Positions 1 to 9,179 of a DNA stretch of 64,000 nucleotides are shown one piece after another. Position numbers and translations under genes: made by a program. A model generated the notes under the pieces. It made no database searches, was not told where the DNA came from, and saw only the letters and a program-made list of their open reading frames with translations. Location of the stretch: the IMG/VR virus record IMGVR_UViG_3300042484_002041, positions 103,585 to 167,584 of that record. One strand, given 5' to 3'. The stretch is from a virus. Numbering within the stretch: the stretch's first letter is position 1; every line of letters begins with the position of its first letter.

Positions 1-850
1 ATTTTGATTTTAAATAGCTGCCATTGGTTTGTATGATGTGACGGATGTTGCTTTTTTTCTGTCCGATAATGTAGTCAATCAACTCGACATAAACTTGACT
101 GATAAACAATTCTCCGCCGGCCCATCGAATCTCTACAGGTTGATCTTTAATCTCATCAATAACTAGACGCTTGATCTTTTCAACAATGCCATTGTTAATT
201 TTTCGTATGTACAAGTGTTTGTTGTTGTTGATCAAGGCAGGTCTACAACTGGGACACTTGAAGTTGCAGGTATGATCAAAATCAAATATCAAGTTACTGG
301 GTACTTGTGAAAGCATTATGCTGCGACTGTCGACCGACTCCAGTGGTGCTGTATCGTCAGACGCTGCTACTGCTATTGGGTTAATGCTAAAGAACCTGCA
401 TAGATTATTGTTGCAATACAGATACCTACCGGCTAGTATTTCCTGACGTATGTCTTTGGCAGTCTGAGAATTTAAAATATCATAAATTGAATCAACTGCA
501 TTTATATTGCCGGCGAACTTTGGCAGCCAGGCAGGACTCTGACAGATGAATACGTCCCCGTATGAATTAATGCCCAGGGTTTCCCATGGTGCACGGCAGT
601 GGGCAACGGTAGCAGGTACTTTTTTATTAAAAAACACCTGTCCTTGCATGCGTCTGTTACCGTCGGCAATTTGGTTACCTTTGTTTAGCTGTTGATATTC
701 TTTGTATCTGCTGTCTACCGCAGTGCTAATACGTTGTTGTACAGCAGGATCAGAGGATCCTTTCCCATGTACTACTTCCCAAAATTCCGGCCAGCCTGGC
801 TCGGCTAGGGCTTGATATTCAGCTTCGTTTATGAAGTCATTTAATTTCAT
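1..850 (-). CDS. Radical SAM protein with N-terminal twitch-like Cys region, subgroup C (partial, cut by window edge)
   Basis: My own translation from the ATG at 850 stays open to base 1, so the 3' end lies outside the window. An N-terminal CxxPW...GxxFxC segment (CRAPW, then DVFICQ) resembles the SPASM/twitch auxiliary cluster region. It is followed by a radical SAM cluster CNFKCPSC (Cys195, 199, 202) and a WAGGEL segment where most members have GGEP. It is the closest relative in the window of the gene at 15,538-16,572, sharing the CNxxCPSCR core and the AWLP motif. The start overlaps the previous stop as ATGA, which implies translational coupling. Family knowledge: such enzymes cleave S-adenosylmethionine to start radical chemistry. 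The substrate is unknown. Confidence 0.88.
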   Translation of the reverse strand, partial: MKLNDFINEAEYQALAEPGWPEFWEVVHGKGSSDPAVQQRISTAVDSRYKEYQQLNKGNQIADGNRRMQGQVFFNKKVPATVAHCRAPWETLGINSYGDVFICQSPAWLPKFAGNINAVDSIYDILNSQTAKDIRQEILAGRYLYCNNNLCRFFSINPIAVAASDDTAPLESVDSRSIMLSQVPSNLIFDFDHTCNFKCPSCRPALINNNKHLYIRKINNGIVEKIKRLVIDEIKDQPVEIRWAGGELFISQVYVELIDYIIGQKKSNIRHIIQTNGSYLKSK

Positions 851-1548
851 AATGATGTCAAAAAAGACTGTTGGGTGTAATTTATAAAATCAGCATTTTT
901 ATCGGCTAGCCAGACTTTAGCTAATTCAAATTCGTCAGCAAAGGTAAATGGCACGCGCCACTTTTTTATTAAACAAATTGCATGGCACCAGGCCAGCCAG
1001 GGTACATTATTTGATAGGTCTAAGTCTACTAGTGCCCAGGACGTATTCTTAAAATTTTCTATAGCTGCAGAAACAAACACTGTGTTTGGTTGATACTGTA
1101 CATGATGATGATCTAAAAAATTAAACACTTGCTGGGAAAAAAGCTCTTGATTCAGAAACATCTGATCTGCGTCAATAACTTGGTAATCATAATATTCGCG
1201 CTGTATCAACTTGTCTTTGTTCATTCTCCAACAGGCATTATCAGATAACAAAAAAAATACTTCAAGCTCTGATGAACTGTTATGCTGTGGCGTTCTACTA
1301 TACCATTTATAATAGGAGTTTAAGTATGCAATAAATTGGGATTTGATTCCAACAAAAGATCCAGCAATATCAGTATCAGAAAAAACATTAGCATGTCCGA
1401 CACGAAAATTACCGGTCCTTGGGTGTAGATTAAATTCGTTGTGTGGCGGCTGCTGGATTTCAAATTGACCAGTTTCAAGTCCGTAGAACAAATTGGCTAA
1501 CCAATGACCGCCTTGGCCATTGGGGTAAATCACCGCTGGCTTTGTCAT
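847..1548 (-). CDS. Small protein with P-loop-like N-terminus, downstream partner of radical SAM gene
   Basis: 233 residues of unknown function. The N-terminus (VIYPNGQGGHWLANL) is a hydrophobic strand followed by a Gly-rich turn and a helix with Trp-Leu, the layout of a sulfotransferase-type nucleotide-binding loop. Comparable N-termini occur in the genes at 3,499-4,131, 50,771-51,559 and 54,699-55,505. It overlaps the upstream radical SAM gene by 4 bases and the downstream one by 4 bases (both ATGA), so the three should be co-translated. No 3'-phosphate-binding motif is clear, so sulfotransferase activity is only a guess. It could equally be a nucleotide-binding helper of the radical SAM enzyme. 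Confidence 0.7.
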   Translation of the reverse strand: MTKPAVIYPNGQGGHWLANLFYGLETGQFEIQQPPHNEFNLHPRTGNFRVGHANVFSDTDIAGSFVGIKSQFIAYLNSYYKWYSRTPQHNSSSELEVFFLLSDNACWRMNKDKLIQREYYDYQVIDADQMFLNQELFSQQVFNFLDHHHVQYQPNTVFVSAAIENFKNTSWALVDLDLSNNVPWLAWCHAICLIKKWRVPFTFADEFELAKVWLADKNADFINYTQQSFLTSL

Positions 1549-2804
1549 TTTAATTCTACTAACTCTGGAATTATATCTAACATATTTTCATTCCTTATGC
1601 TGTCGAGTTCATGTGTTTTGCGCCAGAATGTATCTATTAGATGCGTGTTGTCAGTGGCCATCATGAATGTGATTGCAGATTCAAATCCCTGGGTAGCTCG
1701 TTGCAATGGGTCTTGATCACGTAGCCAAACCAAATGCTCACGATACCGGGACTCAATTCGCTGTTTGTATTCCGTAGTAGCAATATCGATTCGATAGTGT
1801 TCTGGATCCTGTAGAATATTTACATTTAAATCCTGCGCTTTTAATAGACCTTTTGCAACCCAATCACGGTGAAAATCTGGCAAGTGCAAGGCATTCATTA
1901 TGCTTACAGTAGGACTAATATAGAAATCCACCTCAGGGCACATGTTGAGCATGTCTTTGCGATTTTGCTCTACTTGGGCCCACACAGTGCCCTTGCGTAT
2001 ATATTCACCATACCTGTACATGCCGTCTAAGCTGGCACCTACTGACACTGATTTGAACTGTTTCCAGTATTCAAATACTGACTTGCCCTTTAAATCCGTA
2101 TGCGTAAAGTTTGTATTATAAATCAACCGCACATCAAAACGGCCGCGCTTGACAAGTTCATTTAGAATGTTATAGTGCTCTTCCATGAGCAAGGGCTCGC
2201 CTCCGGCAAAGTAAATCTGCTCTACATAGTCCAAGTGCGGTTCTAACTGCGTCCACATGTCTGTGGGCGTACGGCCTGCAATATTCAGCACTGTGTTGTG
2301 TTTTTTCCAGTCTCCTCCAGCAAGCTTGGCTTGATCCTGGTACCACTGACTAGAGAAGATGTGCCCGCAACTACGACAACGCAGGTTACATAGGTTGCTG
2401 AATCGAATATCCCAGTAGGTCAGTTCAAAAGGATTTGATTCCAGTTTTTTGATCTGATGCCCGTGATGTTTATTAGCTGACCGCCGGCCTGAAAAGAAGC
2501 CGGCTGCTTCTTGTTCGTAGCAGCGTGTACAGGCTGAATTCTTGCGCTCGTTTAGCATGTCATCTCGCAGGAGTTGCAGAGGTTCGCCTTGCCAGATTTC
2601 TTCAAGTGTTTGAGTGCGGCAATTGCCCACAACTCCGGGTTTCATCTCAGCATGGCAACAAGGATAAGCTTCGCCAGTGGGATAGGCATGTAAGTGCACC
2701 CAAGGATAGATACAAAAAGTTTTAGATTCTTTGAGTAAGAATTCTTCGCGGCTTGTTAATTCAGTGGGCCGTACTAAATCACTGCTACTATAGTTGTATG
2801 ACAT
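1545..2804 (-). CDS. N-terminal-twitch radical SAM protein, subgroup A
   Basis: 419 residues. The N-terminal auxiliary region has FCIYPW (Cys31), PCC (Cys49/50) and CTRCY (Cys92/95), the pattern of a SPASM/twitch domain placed before the radical SAM domain rather than after it. The catalytic cluster motif is CNLRCRSC (Cys139, 143, 146), followed by AGGEP (201-204). The same order and spacing occur in the plus-strand gene at 49,213-50,778, including the IRNE/HRNE-type C-terminus before a final Pro-Glu-rich helix, so the two are paralogues. The stop overlaps the next gene's start (ATGA) and its own start abuts the upstream stop (TAATG). The auxiliary cysteines suggest additional Fe-S clusters. 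Substrate unknown; family members of this layout are usually annotated only as twitch-domain radical SAM proteins. Confidence 0.93.
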   Translation of the reverse strand: MSYNYSSSDLVRPTELTSREEFLLKESKTFCIYPWVHLHAYPTGEAYPCCHAEMKPGVVGNCRTQTLEEIWQGEPLQLLRDDMLNERKNSACTRCYEQEAAGFFSGRRSANKHHGHQIKKLESNPFELTYWDIRFSNLCNLRCRSCGHIFSSQWYQDQAKLAGGDWKKHNTVLNIAGRTPTDMWTQLEPHLDYVEQIYFAGGEPLLMEEHYNILNELVKRGRFDVRLIYNTNFTHTDLKGKSVFEYWKQFKSVSVGASLDGMYRYGEYIRKGTVWAQVEQNRKDMLNMCPEVDFYISPTVSIMNALHLPDFHRDWVAKGLLKAQDLNVNILQDPEHYRIDIATTEYKQRIESRYREHLVWLRDQDPLQRATQGFESAITFMMATDNTHLIDTFWRKTHELDSIRNENMLDIIPELVELK

Positions 2805-3511
2805 TATGTTCTAGGTTGATAAAGTTTAAGCCAGTGGCTTGATATGACATTTTGCAGATTAGAATTGACATCATGATCAAACACGCCCGGAGACAAAAAT
2901 ACAAATTCTGGAAATTGTATAAGATATTGAGTTATATCACTGTGCAATTGGTTTTCTTCATGGGGATCAGCTCTAAACATAATAAACTGACTGCTAGTGC
3001 TTCTACACTTCCATACTATTTGATTAACCCAGTTAGTAAATAAATCAAAATCATCTACCCACCCCAATTGCAGCACTAGGTTTATATTTCTAGTGTCAAT
3101 GGTCATAACTTTTTGATACAGTTGTTTATTACTTTTTACATTGTACACAGTGTGCAGTCCTGTGGGTTCGAAATGTTTAACAACATAACACCAGGCTTGC
3201 TGCGATTGTATGATCACGGGTTGATAGTTTTTTGCATGGCTGCACAGTGCATAGCTCTGATCATAGGATTCTGAATGTTGGTAAGTATCAATACTTTGAT
3301 CTAATAGTATTATCAAATCAAAACAATGTTCTACTGATCTTACAAAATCCACAGACACTGTTCCAACATCAGTATAATAACATCCATTTTTTATTTCAGT
3401 ATCTTCTGTCAACAGTCCATTCAGAGTAACTGCATACTTCTGTGCAATCAAGGCGCTGCGGTCAGCTGTATCCTCGGTACTGTTACCTATACAAAGAATT
3501 AATGATGCCAT
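2804..3511 (-). CDS. Unknown protein resembling the N-terminal extension of the 49,213 radical SAM protein
   Basis: 235 residues, not recognised as a named family. Residues about 65-100 contain a strand and Asp pattern (FDLIILLDQSIDTYQH) resembling residues about 45-62 of the radical SAM protein at 49,213-50,778 (LDRIVVVHGAADVYDY), in a similar alpha/beta setting. This suggests a stand-alone version of that protein's N-terminal domain. It sits between a P-loop-like gene (13-base overlap) and radical SAM gene A (1-base overlap), inside the overlapping cassette. The N-terminus ILCIGNSTEDTADRS is strand-turn-rich, but I see no catalytic motif. Confidence 0.75.
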   Translation of the reverse strand: MASLILCIGNSTEDTADRSALIAQKYAVTLNGLLTEDTEIKNGCYYTDVGTVSVDFVRSVEHCFDLIILLDQSIDTYQHSESYDQSYALCSHAKNYQPVIIQSQQAWCYVVKHFEPTGLHTVYNVKSNKQLYQKVMTIDTRNINLVLQLGWVDDFDLFTNWVNQIVWKCRSTSSQFIMFRADPHEENQLHSDITQYLIQFPEFVFLSPGVFDHDVNSNLQNVISSHWLKLYQPRT

Positions 3512-4131
3512 ACAAGATTACTTTCTCGGGCCCACGACTGCCATAACTGTTCAACAAGAGTCATGTCCAGGTGCAGGTTCAACTGTTGATTTAACTTTTC
3601 AATCTCTTGCATATAGCTATCTTGTTTTAAAAAAGTTAAAAATGGAATAGTGCATGATATATCCCTAAACTGATGTTGTAGTTGTCTTAACTGGGCAAGC
3701 TCACTAACAAAATTCAGAGTGTATTTTTTAGTTTCTTGATTATTAGATAAAAATTCCTGCTGTGTAGAGTCAACATCTATAAAAATAACATGCTGATAAA
3801 ATGTATCCCCCCATAGTGCGTTGGATTCCAATAACTGTGCAAATTCCACTGGGTGCCACCAGTCTATCAGCCAAAGATCGCTTTGTTCATAATGAAGAAA
3901 GTCTACTTTTCCTAGTTTATAACTCAAATAATCTTTTGCTTCTTCTTTTTTCCAATTATTAGCGTCCCATACAACATAACGATTGAATTTTTCGTGTGCT
4001 GATAATTTTTTTTTATATTCTTCTAGATCTACACAATTTGTACCAGTGATTGTTTTTTCAGAGAGGGTTAAAGTTTTGTATAACATACTACCGCCAGAAC
4101 CTGGTAAAAATACAATTGTAGCTTTCAACAT
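3499..4131 (-). CDS. P-loop-like (possible sulfotransferase-fold) protein, partner of radical SAM gene
   Basis: 210 residues. It begins with a strand and Gly-rich loop, IVFLPGSGGSMLYKTL (residues 5-20), matching the 5'-phosphosulfate-binding loop style of sulfotransferase-fold proteins. A second strand, HVIFIDVDST, falls near residue 115, and the C-terminal helix LNLHLDMTLVEQLWQSW has the amphipathic Leu/Trp pattern seen at the end of many phage sulfotransferase-like proteins. The gene starts on the last base of the upstream radical SAM gene (4,131), so the two are tightly coupled. I cannot identify a PAPS 3'-phosphate site, so enzyme activity is unproven. Confidence 0.72.
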   Translation of the reverse strand: MLKATIVFLPGSGGSMLYKTLTLSEKTITGTNCVDLEEYKKKLSAHEKFNRYVVWDANNWKKEEAKDYLSYKLGKVDFLHYEQSDLWLIDWWHPVEFAQLLESNALWGDTFYQHVIFIDVDSTQQEFLSNNQETKKYTLNFVSELAQLRQLQHQFRDISCTIPFLTFLKQDSYMQEIEKLNQQLNLHLDMTLVEQLWQSWARESNLVWHH

Positions 4132-5468
4132 TATAGTGTGTTATACCAGTCTGCTAGGGCAGGAAACGTGCCGACAAAGTCTTTGCCGCGACGTTGATCG
4201 TATTGTGTGTAAAACTGTTTGAAGTCATTTAATAGTTTGGGACTATCAAACGCTTCACTGTGCGGTGTCTCTACAACCTCTAAGTAATCAATTAGCCGCT
4301 GTACTTGATTGATCTCGTGCTCGTGCAGCCAGGGGTTGCTGCGGTGGCGATACATCCAGTCCTGTAGCCGAACACAGTAACGGTCACGCAGCTCATCACT
4401 TAGTACCAAAGGACTTTGAAAGCTGGGGAAGCGCAGTATGTTCACGCTAAAGTTCACACGGCTGCGTCCGTATATCTGCTTGAACTCTAGTAGCTGGTGC
4501 AACAGGTCTGTAAAGCTGTCCAAGCAAAGTGCATTAATAGTGCACATGACATGCACGGCCTTGACAGTGTTGGACTCTAGTAGGGCACACACATTCTCGC
4601 GCCATTCTTCATAGTCCAGGCCATCACGTATGTACTCGGCCTGCGCGGCCACGGCTTCTATGCTGGTGTACAACTCCACGTGCGGCAAAGGACAAATGGC
4701 TTCGATAAATTCTTTCACCTTGGCCAGCGGGAATCCCAGGTTGCTGTTGATTGCTAGCTTGGTAGTGGACTTGCCTTGATTCTCTTTGAACCATTCAATC
4801 AGCTTCCAGGTGTAGCCAGACATCAGGGGCTCGCCGCCTGTGATCCTTAGTTCTTGTAGGGTGGCGTGTAGGTCTGTTTCCCACCACTTGAAGAACGCAT
4901 CCACATACGGATTGACTTGATTAAACGTGTAAAGTTGAGCGCTATCGTGAGCGTGAGTAAAGTGGTTACGCCCATCAGACACCAGGTCGGTATAAGGGCC
5001 ATGCTTTTTAATGTCATTAACCCATGTACTACTGAAAGCAGGGTTGCAATAACTACAAGCGAACTGACAAGTTCGATCAAACGCAATCTCCAGGGTCTTG
5101 AGGTTAACGTCTTCGGTATATGGGATGGCAGTGGCAGCATGTAGATCCTTAATGGGGTAGATTTTTGATTTGTACACACGGTCGCTGATGGCATCGCGGC
5201 CCATGTCTTCAATCTTCCAGCAGTACTCACACCCGGTGGGGCGCTCTCCTGCTAGCATTTTTTTGCGATCGTCCTTTTTCTGGGGCGTGTTGTGCAAGGC
5301 ACTGGGGCGGGCAGTGACTTCCTCCGGACTCACTCCATGTGCAGGCGGGTGGTGACAGCTGGTTGTTTGGCCGCTGCCTAACCATATGGTGGCATTGTAC
5401 CACTTGGCTGCACAGAAACTGCTACTGATGGGGTCAAGGACTTCTTGACGAAAGGTTAAATCATTCAC
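4131..5468 (-). CDS. N-terminal-twitch radical SAM protein, subgroup B
   Basis: 445 residues from the GTG at 5,468. That start overlaps the upstream stop (GTGAATGA) and aligns with the N-terminus of its paralogue at 10,048-11,430; the longer open frame to 5,534 would overlap the neighbour by 74 bases and lacks homology. Auxiliary cysteines lie in FCAAKW (Cys19), SCHHPPAH (Cys38) and CEYCW (Cys80/83). The radical SAM cluster is CQFACSYC (Cys134, 138, 141), and TGGEP lies about 70-75 residues later. The conserved C-terminus DQRRGKDF..TFP is shared with the paralogue. The following P-loop-like gene starts on its last base. Substrate unknown. Confidence 0.92.
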   Translation of the reverse strand: MNDLTFRQEVLDPISSSFCAAKWYNATIWLGSGQTTSCHHPPAHGVSPEEVTARPSALHNTPQKKDDRKKMLAGERPTGCEYCWKIEDMGRDAISDRVYKSKIYPIKDLHAATAIPYTEDVNLKTLEIAFDRTCQFACSYCNPAFSSTWVNDIKKHGPYTDLVSDGRNHFTHAHDSAQLYTFNQVNPYVDAFFKWWETDLHATLQELRITGGEPLMSGYTWKLIEWFKENQGKSTTKLAINSNLGFPLAKVKEFIEAICPLPHVELYTSIEAVAAQAEYIRDGLDYEEWRENVCALLESNTVKAVHVMCTINALCLDSFTDLLHQLLEFKQIYGRSRVNFSVNILRFPSFQSPLVLSDELRDRYCVRLQDWMYRHRSNPWLHEHEINQVQRLIDYLEVVETPHSEAFDSPKLLNDFKQFYTQYDQRRGKDFVGTFPALADWYNTL

Positions 5469-6597
5469 GATGTTGGTTGATAAAGTTGAAAAACTTAGTA
5501 GGGAATTCAGATCGAATTCCTGGCACCATTTCAATCAAGTGCTGCTGGTTGTATTTACAAACTTCCCGTGCAGCAGCTAAGAAACTAGACAAGCTATTAT
5601 TACATAAATCTCCCACAATGTCAATGATTCTATCCATACGGTCCTGATGATTAGCTATACTATCAAAGCTTTCATCAATCAAATGGCCAAATGTTTTAAA
5701 CCCTAGGTTTCGAATATCACGATAAAATCCCGGGCTAGTGGCACAGATCCAAGGGTGACCCATGACCAACTCCTTGGCTATCTTCTCTGTGCGAAAGCTG
5801 TAAGGATAATCAAACACTGTTTCTGTTACCAAACTAAAGTATGTGTCACGGTATACTTCAGGAACAAGATAAATCTCGCCCCAAAGTCCATTAAATAGTG
5901 CATTCTTAACAAATGGCTGTTCTGAATTAGGCTGAATCTTGTTACCTCGGAATTGGGCAACTTCATACTCAGTCGGCAGGCATTGTATAGGTGTAGAAGT
6001 AGTCATTAGATCAATGCCAGACTGGGTCAATCTAAAATGTCGACTGGCTGTAGGTCTGCTATCTAGTATAGTCCATAAGCTGCGATCTAGTAATCCCCGG
6101 CGGTTAAGCTGTTCCCAGATGTATTTTCTATGAGGTCTGGCTCGGCCATTTAAGAAAAGGAAATCATAAGGCTTGTCCACGTGAGTGTAGATTTCCTCAC
6201 TGCGTTTCATTGCTGCCACATTCTCGTCGTAGTCTAGGATCTTTTCTAAAAAATGATCATGCAGTATATAAGGATACTTAGAGTCTAAGTCGCTGCCGCT
6301 GATCAGTAGTACCTTATGGTCAAGTATGAGCTGTTCTAATCCGATTCCTCGCAGCTGACTAACTAGCGGTTCTGAGCCTTCGGCAGAGTTACCAAATATC
6401 ATTATGTACTGCGGGTCCTGGGCCATTGCACAGAACTTTTCTCGATTGTCTAAGTACTGCCGTCGGCCTAGTACGTAGATGGAATCGGGGACCGGAGTAT
6501 GGCTAGCAAAGTCCCAAAACTCGTGTGTGCGCCAGGGCAGTAAAATATTGTAGACTTCACTGAATGTGTCGATTACTAAGTTACGTCTGTTGAGCAT
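5461..6597 (-). CDS. GT10-like putative glycosyltransferase, paralogue 1 of 3
   Basis: 378 residues. A strand and loop LFLNGRARPHRKYI (about 145-158) is followed by a C-terminal half carrying VTETVFDYPYSFRTEKIAKELVMGHP and then LGFKTFGHLIDESFDS. This order, an S/T-E-x and TEK acceptor-loop motif, a 'G-x-P' strand, then GF(R/K)TF and a DE-D pair, is shared with genes 7,321-8,391 and 11,427-12,374. The TEK motif resembles the donor-binding region of family 10 (fucosyltransferase-type) glycosyltransferases. That is an inference from motif style, not an alignment. Its neighbours, an SGNH hydrolase and radical SAM gene B1, fit a glycan-modification operon. It starts 17 bases inside the upstream gene. 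Confidence 0.65.
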   Translation of the reverse strand: MLNRRNLVIDTFSEVYNILLPWRTHEFWDFASHTPVPDSIYVLGRRQYLDNREKFCAMAQDPQYIMIFGNSAEGSEPLVSQLRGIGLEQLILDHKVLLISGSDLDSKYPYILHDHFLEKILDYDENVAAMKRSEEIYTHVDKPYDFLFLNGRARPHRKYIWEQLNRRGLLDRSLWTILDSRPTASRHFRLTQSGIDLMTTSTPIQCLPTEYEVAQFRGNKIQPNSEQPFVKNALFNGLWGEIYLVPEVYRDTYFSLVTETVFDYPYSFRTEKIAKELVMGHPWICATSPGFYRDIRNLGFKTFGHLIDESFDSIANHQDRMDRIIDIVGDLCNNSLSSFLAAAREVCKYNQQHLIEMVPGIRSEFPTKFFNFINQHRE

Positions 6598-7318
6598 GGC
6601 GTTCTACTATCCCTAGAATTCTTTTAGCTAGCAACTGAAAACAATGCCTGGCTGGATGACAGTTGTCAGGAAAGTTTGCGCTGCGTTTGGCAAAGTCTTC
6701 GATTCGTATCTGTTGATCCAGTTGGTCCAAGTGATCAATAATGTATTGTCTTTGACTCAGTTGGTAGTGATCTAAGATACGCTGTATTTTTTCAAAAGAA
6801 AAAAATGTATTAATTGGAGTGTTAATTCCTCCCAGTAGCTCACTGAGCCAATTTGGGATTACATGCCTGGCAAAGGAAAAATTTACAATACTGGATCCAA
6901 CTGGACTTTGCCCGCCAACTACAACAAACGGAATGTTGTATTCTTCACTAATCATCTGTGCGTATTTGTAGTTTTGATGATTAATATATGCTAAACTAGA
7001 ATCAAACTTAGTTATATCAAACTCAGGAAACTGTATGGCTGCTTCCTCAGGATCATCGATGATGATTTCTTGAATGTCTCTAAAGGATTCTGTATGGAAC
7101 CAGACAGCATAATCGTACTGATGATCTTGTTTTAGTGTCCAATACGCATGTCTTAATTGCCCAAAGTTTCCGGCGCTGCCAGCTGATATGTTGGTGACAC
7201 TGTGCCCAAACTCTCTGAGATAATGATCTAGGCCTGTGCCGGGAACAGGCTCAAAGAAATGAGTCTTGTTGGTCCATTCTCCCACACCCCAGCTGTCACC
7301 TAATATAAAAAATCGCAT
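6581..7318 (-). CDS. SGNH/GDSL-family hydrolase-like protein
   Basis: 245 residues. Block I FILGDSWGVGEW (3-14) holds the nucleophile-type GDS motif. A block II/III-like SAGSAGNFGQLRHA (about 47-60) follows, and near the C-terminus DNCHPARH supplies the D-x-x-H pair of block V. All catalytic blocks of an SGNH esterase/acyl-hydrolase are therefore visible in the right order. There is no signal peptide, so it is probably cytoplasmic. Placed between two GT10-like genes, it could deacylate or acylate a sugar, but the substrate is not evident. Only two bases separate it from the upstream gene. Confidence 0.8.
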   Translation of the reverse strand: MRFFILGDSWGVGEWTNKTHFFEPVPGTGLDHYLREFGHSVTNISAGSAGNFGQLRHAYWTLKQDHQYDYAVWFHTESFRDIQEIIIDDPEEAAIQFPEFDITKFDSSLAYINHQNYKYAQMISEEYNIPFVVVGGQSPVGSSIVNFSFARHVIPNWLSELLGGINTPINTFFSFEKIQRILDHYQLSQRQYIIDHLDQLDQQIRIEDFAKRSANFPDNCHPARHCFQLLAKRILGIVERHAQQT

Positions 7319-7320
7319 TA

Positions 7321-8391
7321 CTACCCAAATACATTATTAATTTTATATTGTTGCTCTTGCGCAAATTCCCAAAACCGTTGTTCGTTGTGCTTGAGGTCTG
7401 GCAACATATCGGTATACATCTGTTTGATTTGCTGTTTGGAAAGCCTGGTTAAAAACTTTATCACAGATACGATTGAATCGTGTATTTGGTGTTCTGGAAT
7501 ATCCTCTAGTTCGATACCATCAAACCAGTGCGTAAATGTTCGGAATCCATTGTCTCTTAGATACCGATAAATCTTTGTTTGGCCGTTTAGTATAAAAGGT
7601 CTCAATCCTAGTATGGGCTTCCATGTTTTCTCAGTGACAAACATATTGTCCCAGGGAAAGAATTCAGATTCGCAGACTATATTTAAAAAATGTGTTTGCC
7701 AGATATCCAGACGCCCTAGACTCAGTAAGTCGTACGGGATCCCTCCAAAATTGTTATGCACCAGGAATCTATTATTATAACTGTAGTCCTGGGCATTTTC
7801 TTCTACTGTCAAATACAAGTCTGTTTTTAGTCCCTGGCTAACATCGTAATCAACATCATTCTTGCCCAGGGTTACAATGCCAAACTGTTCTAGCTTATTA
7901 GAGTATATTTTTTCAACCAACTCAATTCGGTGCGGCTTTGGTTTTCTATTATAGCAAAGGTAGTAGTTATCTACTTCAGTAAGTAGGATCTGATCCTGGC
8001 TGTATCTGATAAAATCTTCTGCCGTTATAGTCGATGAAAAATTAAATGCAAACTCCGACTGCTCAAAGCCCCCAATATAATAGGCTTGTTTTACTTGTAG
8101 ATTCTTTTCAATCTCTGTTATTTGAGCAGGCAGTAGGAATATTGGTTCAGTAGATGCCATCCAAAATAAATTATCAAATTGTACTTTATCTTTGATCAAT
8201 TTGATAACATTATTGTATATACTGTTGTTATTTCCAAACTGTGGCCCGAACCAGGTCAGGTTGATCAGTAGGTTCGATTCGTCTTTGAATCTAGAACTAA
8301 TTTGATCTTGTATATTTTTAACTAACATGTGTTCTTGCGGTCCCCATTGCTCTTGTGGAGAAACCGCAGTGCCTATATAAGTTACAGTCAT
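7321..8391 (-). CDS. GT10-like putative glycosyltransferase, paralogue 2 of 3
   Basis: 356 residues. YYLCYNRKPKPHRIELVEKI lies near residue 145 and matches the FLFLNGRARPHRK segment of the 5,461-6,597 protein. The C-terminal half has CESEFFPWDNMFVTEKTWKPIL, RPFILNGQTKIYRYLR and GFRTFTHWFDG. These are the three defining segments of the paralogue group seen also at 11,427-12,374. By analogy with GT10-type enzymes, the TEK-W-KP stretch should hold a nucleotide-sugar donor. It overlaps the upstream sugar dehydrogenase by 4 bases (ATGA), linking it to nucleotide-sugar supply. Function is inferred. Confidence 0.65.
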   Translation of the reverse strand: MTVTYIGTAVSPQEQWGPQEHMLVKNIQDQISSRFKDESNLLINLTWFGPQFGNNNSIYNNVIKLIKDKVQFDNLFWMASTEPIFLLPAQITEIEKNLQVKQAYYIGGFEQSEFAFNFSSTITAEDFIRYSQDQILLTEVDNYYLCYNRKPKPHRIELVEKIYSNKLEQFGIVTLGKNDVDYDVSQGLKTDLYLTVEENAQDYSYNNRFLVHNNFGGIPYDLLSLGRLDIWQTHFLNIVCESEFFPWDNMFVTEKTWKPILGLRPFILNGQTKIYRYLRDNGFRTFTHWFDGIELEDIPEHQIHDSIVSVIKFLTRLSKQQIKQMYTDMLPDLKHNEQRFWEFAQEQQYKINNVFG

Positions 8392-9179
8392 TGTCGCATG
8401 CCTTGAAAAACTGTTGTTTTAATTTTTTGGTTATCGTTGTCGATTGCTCGGAGCAACTCAAAGTCCAGTTTGTTTTCTTTAAGATAGTTAATTAACACTT
8501 TTACATCCTTGGGCAAACACATCCCTCCATAACCACGTAGAGTTTCGCTGCAATCCATATAGTTGTCAGACGCAACGTCCCTAAGTAGGTATGCTTCTTT
8601 TATTAGATTGTAGTTAGCATTGGCAGCCTGACATACCTCATACATAACATTTGAAAATGCTACTCTGACAGCATTGAACACATTATTATAATATTTCAAT
8701 ATTTCAGCTTCGGTAGGGGAGAGTTTTTTGATATTGTCCGGGAGGGTTCCGTGACTTTCTACAACCAACTGATATGCTCGATCGCTTGCTGTTCCAATGG
8801 CCAATAACTTGTGGTTTGTAACGAAGTCTTCAACTGCACATCTTTCACGCAAAAACTCCGGCACAAAACATATATCTAACGTTGTTTGTTTGCTTAACAT
8901 TTCGGTAGTGCCTGGCGTCACAGTGCTTTTTATAGCAACTACACCTGTGTATTGATAGTCATTTAATAAATTAACAACATCAATGACATTAGACTGGTCA
9001 ATTGCTCCATCATTCGATAACGATGTTGATACACATATATAAACAATATCTGTATCAAGTACATCATTGATGGTAGTGCGTAATGCTAAATCGTGTATGC
9101 TTACTTGATGTTTCTGTAATAAAAATCCTTGTCTACATGCTTCGCCAACTACACCGACTCCAACGATTCCGACTTTCAC
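8388..9179 (-). CDS. Short UDP-glucose/GDP-mannose dehydrogenase-family protein
   Basis: 263 residues. It has an N-terminal Rossmann fold GVGVVGEA (7-14), the VCVST-type strand (YICVSTS), KSTVTPGTT, FVPEFLRE, and the catalytic-cysteine loop GYGGMCLPKD (Cys221; family consensus GFGGSCFPKD). It keeps the NAD-binding and central helical domains of UDP-glucose 6-dehydrogenases, which convert UDP-glucose to UDP-glucuronate. Full-length enzymes run about 390-450 residues, and the C-terminal UDP-sugar-binding domain is missing here. It may work with another chain, act on a different substrate, or be a phage-specific minimal form. It overlaps the epimerase gene upstream and the GT10-like gene downstream by 4 bases each. 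Confidence 0.88.
   Translation of the reverse strand: MKVGIVGVGVVGEACRQGFLLQKHQVSIHDLALRTTINDVLDTDIVYICVSTSLSNDGAIDQSNVIDVVNLLNDYQYTGVVAIKSTVTPGTTEMLSKQTTLDICFVPEFLRERCAVEDFVTNHKLLAIGTASDRAYQLVVESHGTLPDNIKKLSPTEAEILKYYNNVFNAVRVAFSNVMYEVCQAANANYNLIKEAYLLRDVASDNYMDCSETLRGYGGMCLPKDVKVLINYLKENKLDFELLRAIDNDNQKIKTTVFQGMRQ

Noticed and set aside
5461-5534. Longer start for radical SAM B1 at 5,534
   Set aside because: It would overlap the neighbour by 74 bases and the extra residues do not align with the paralogue; the GTG at 5,468 overlaps the stop naturally.
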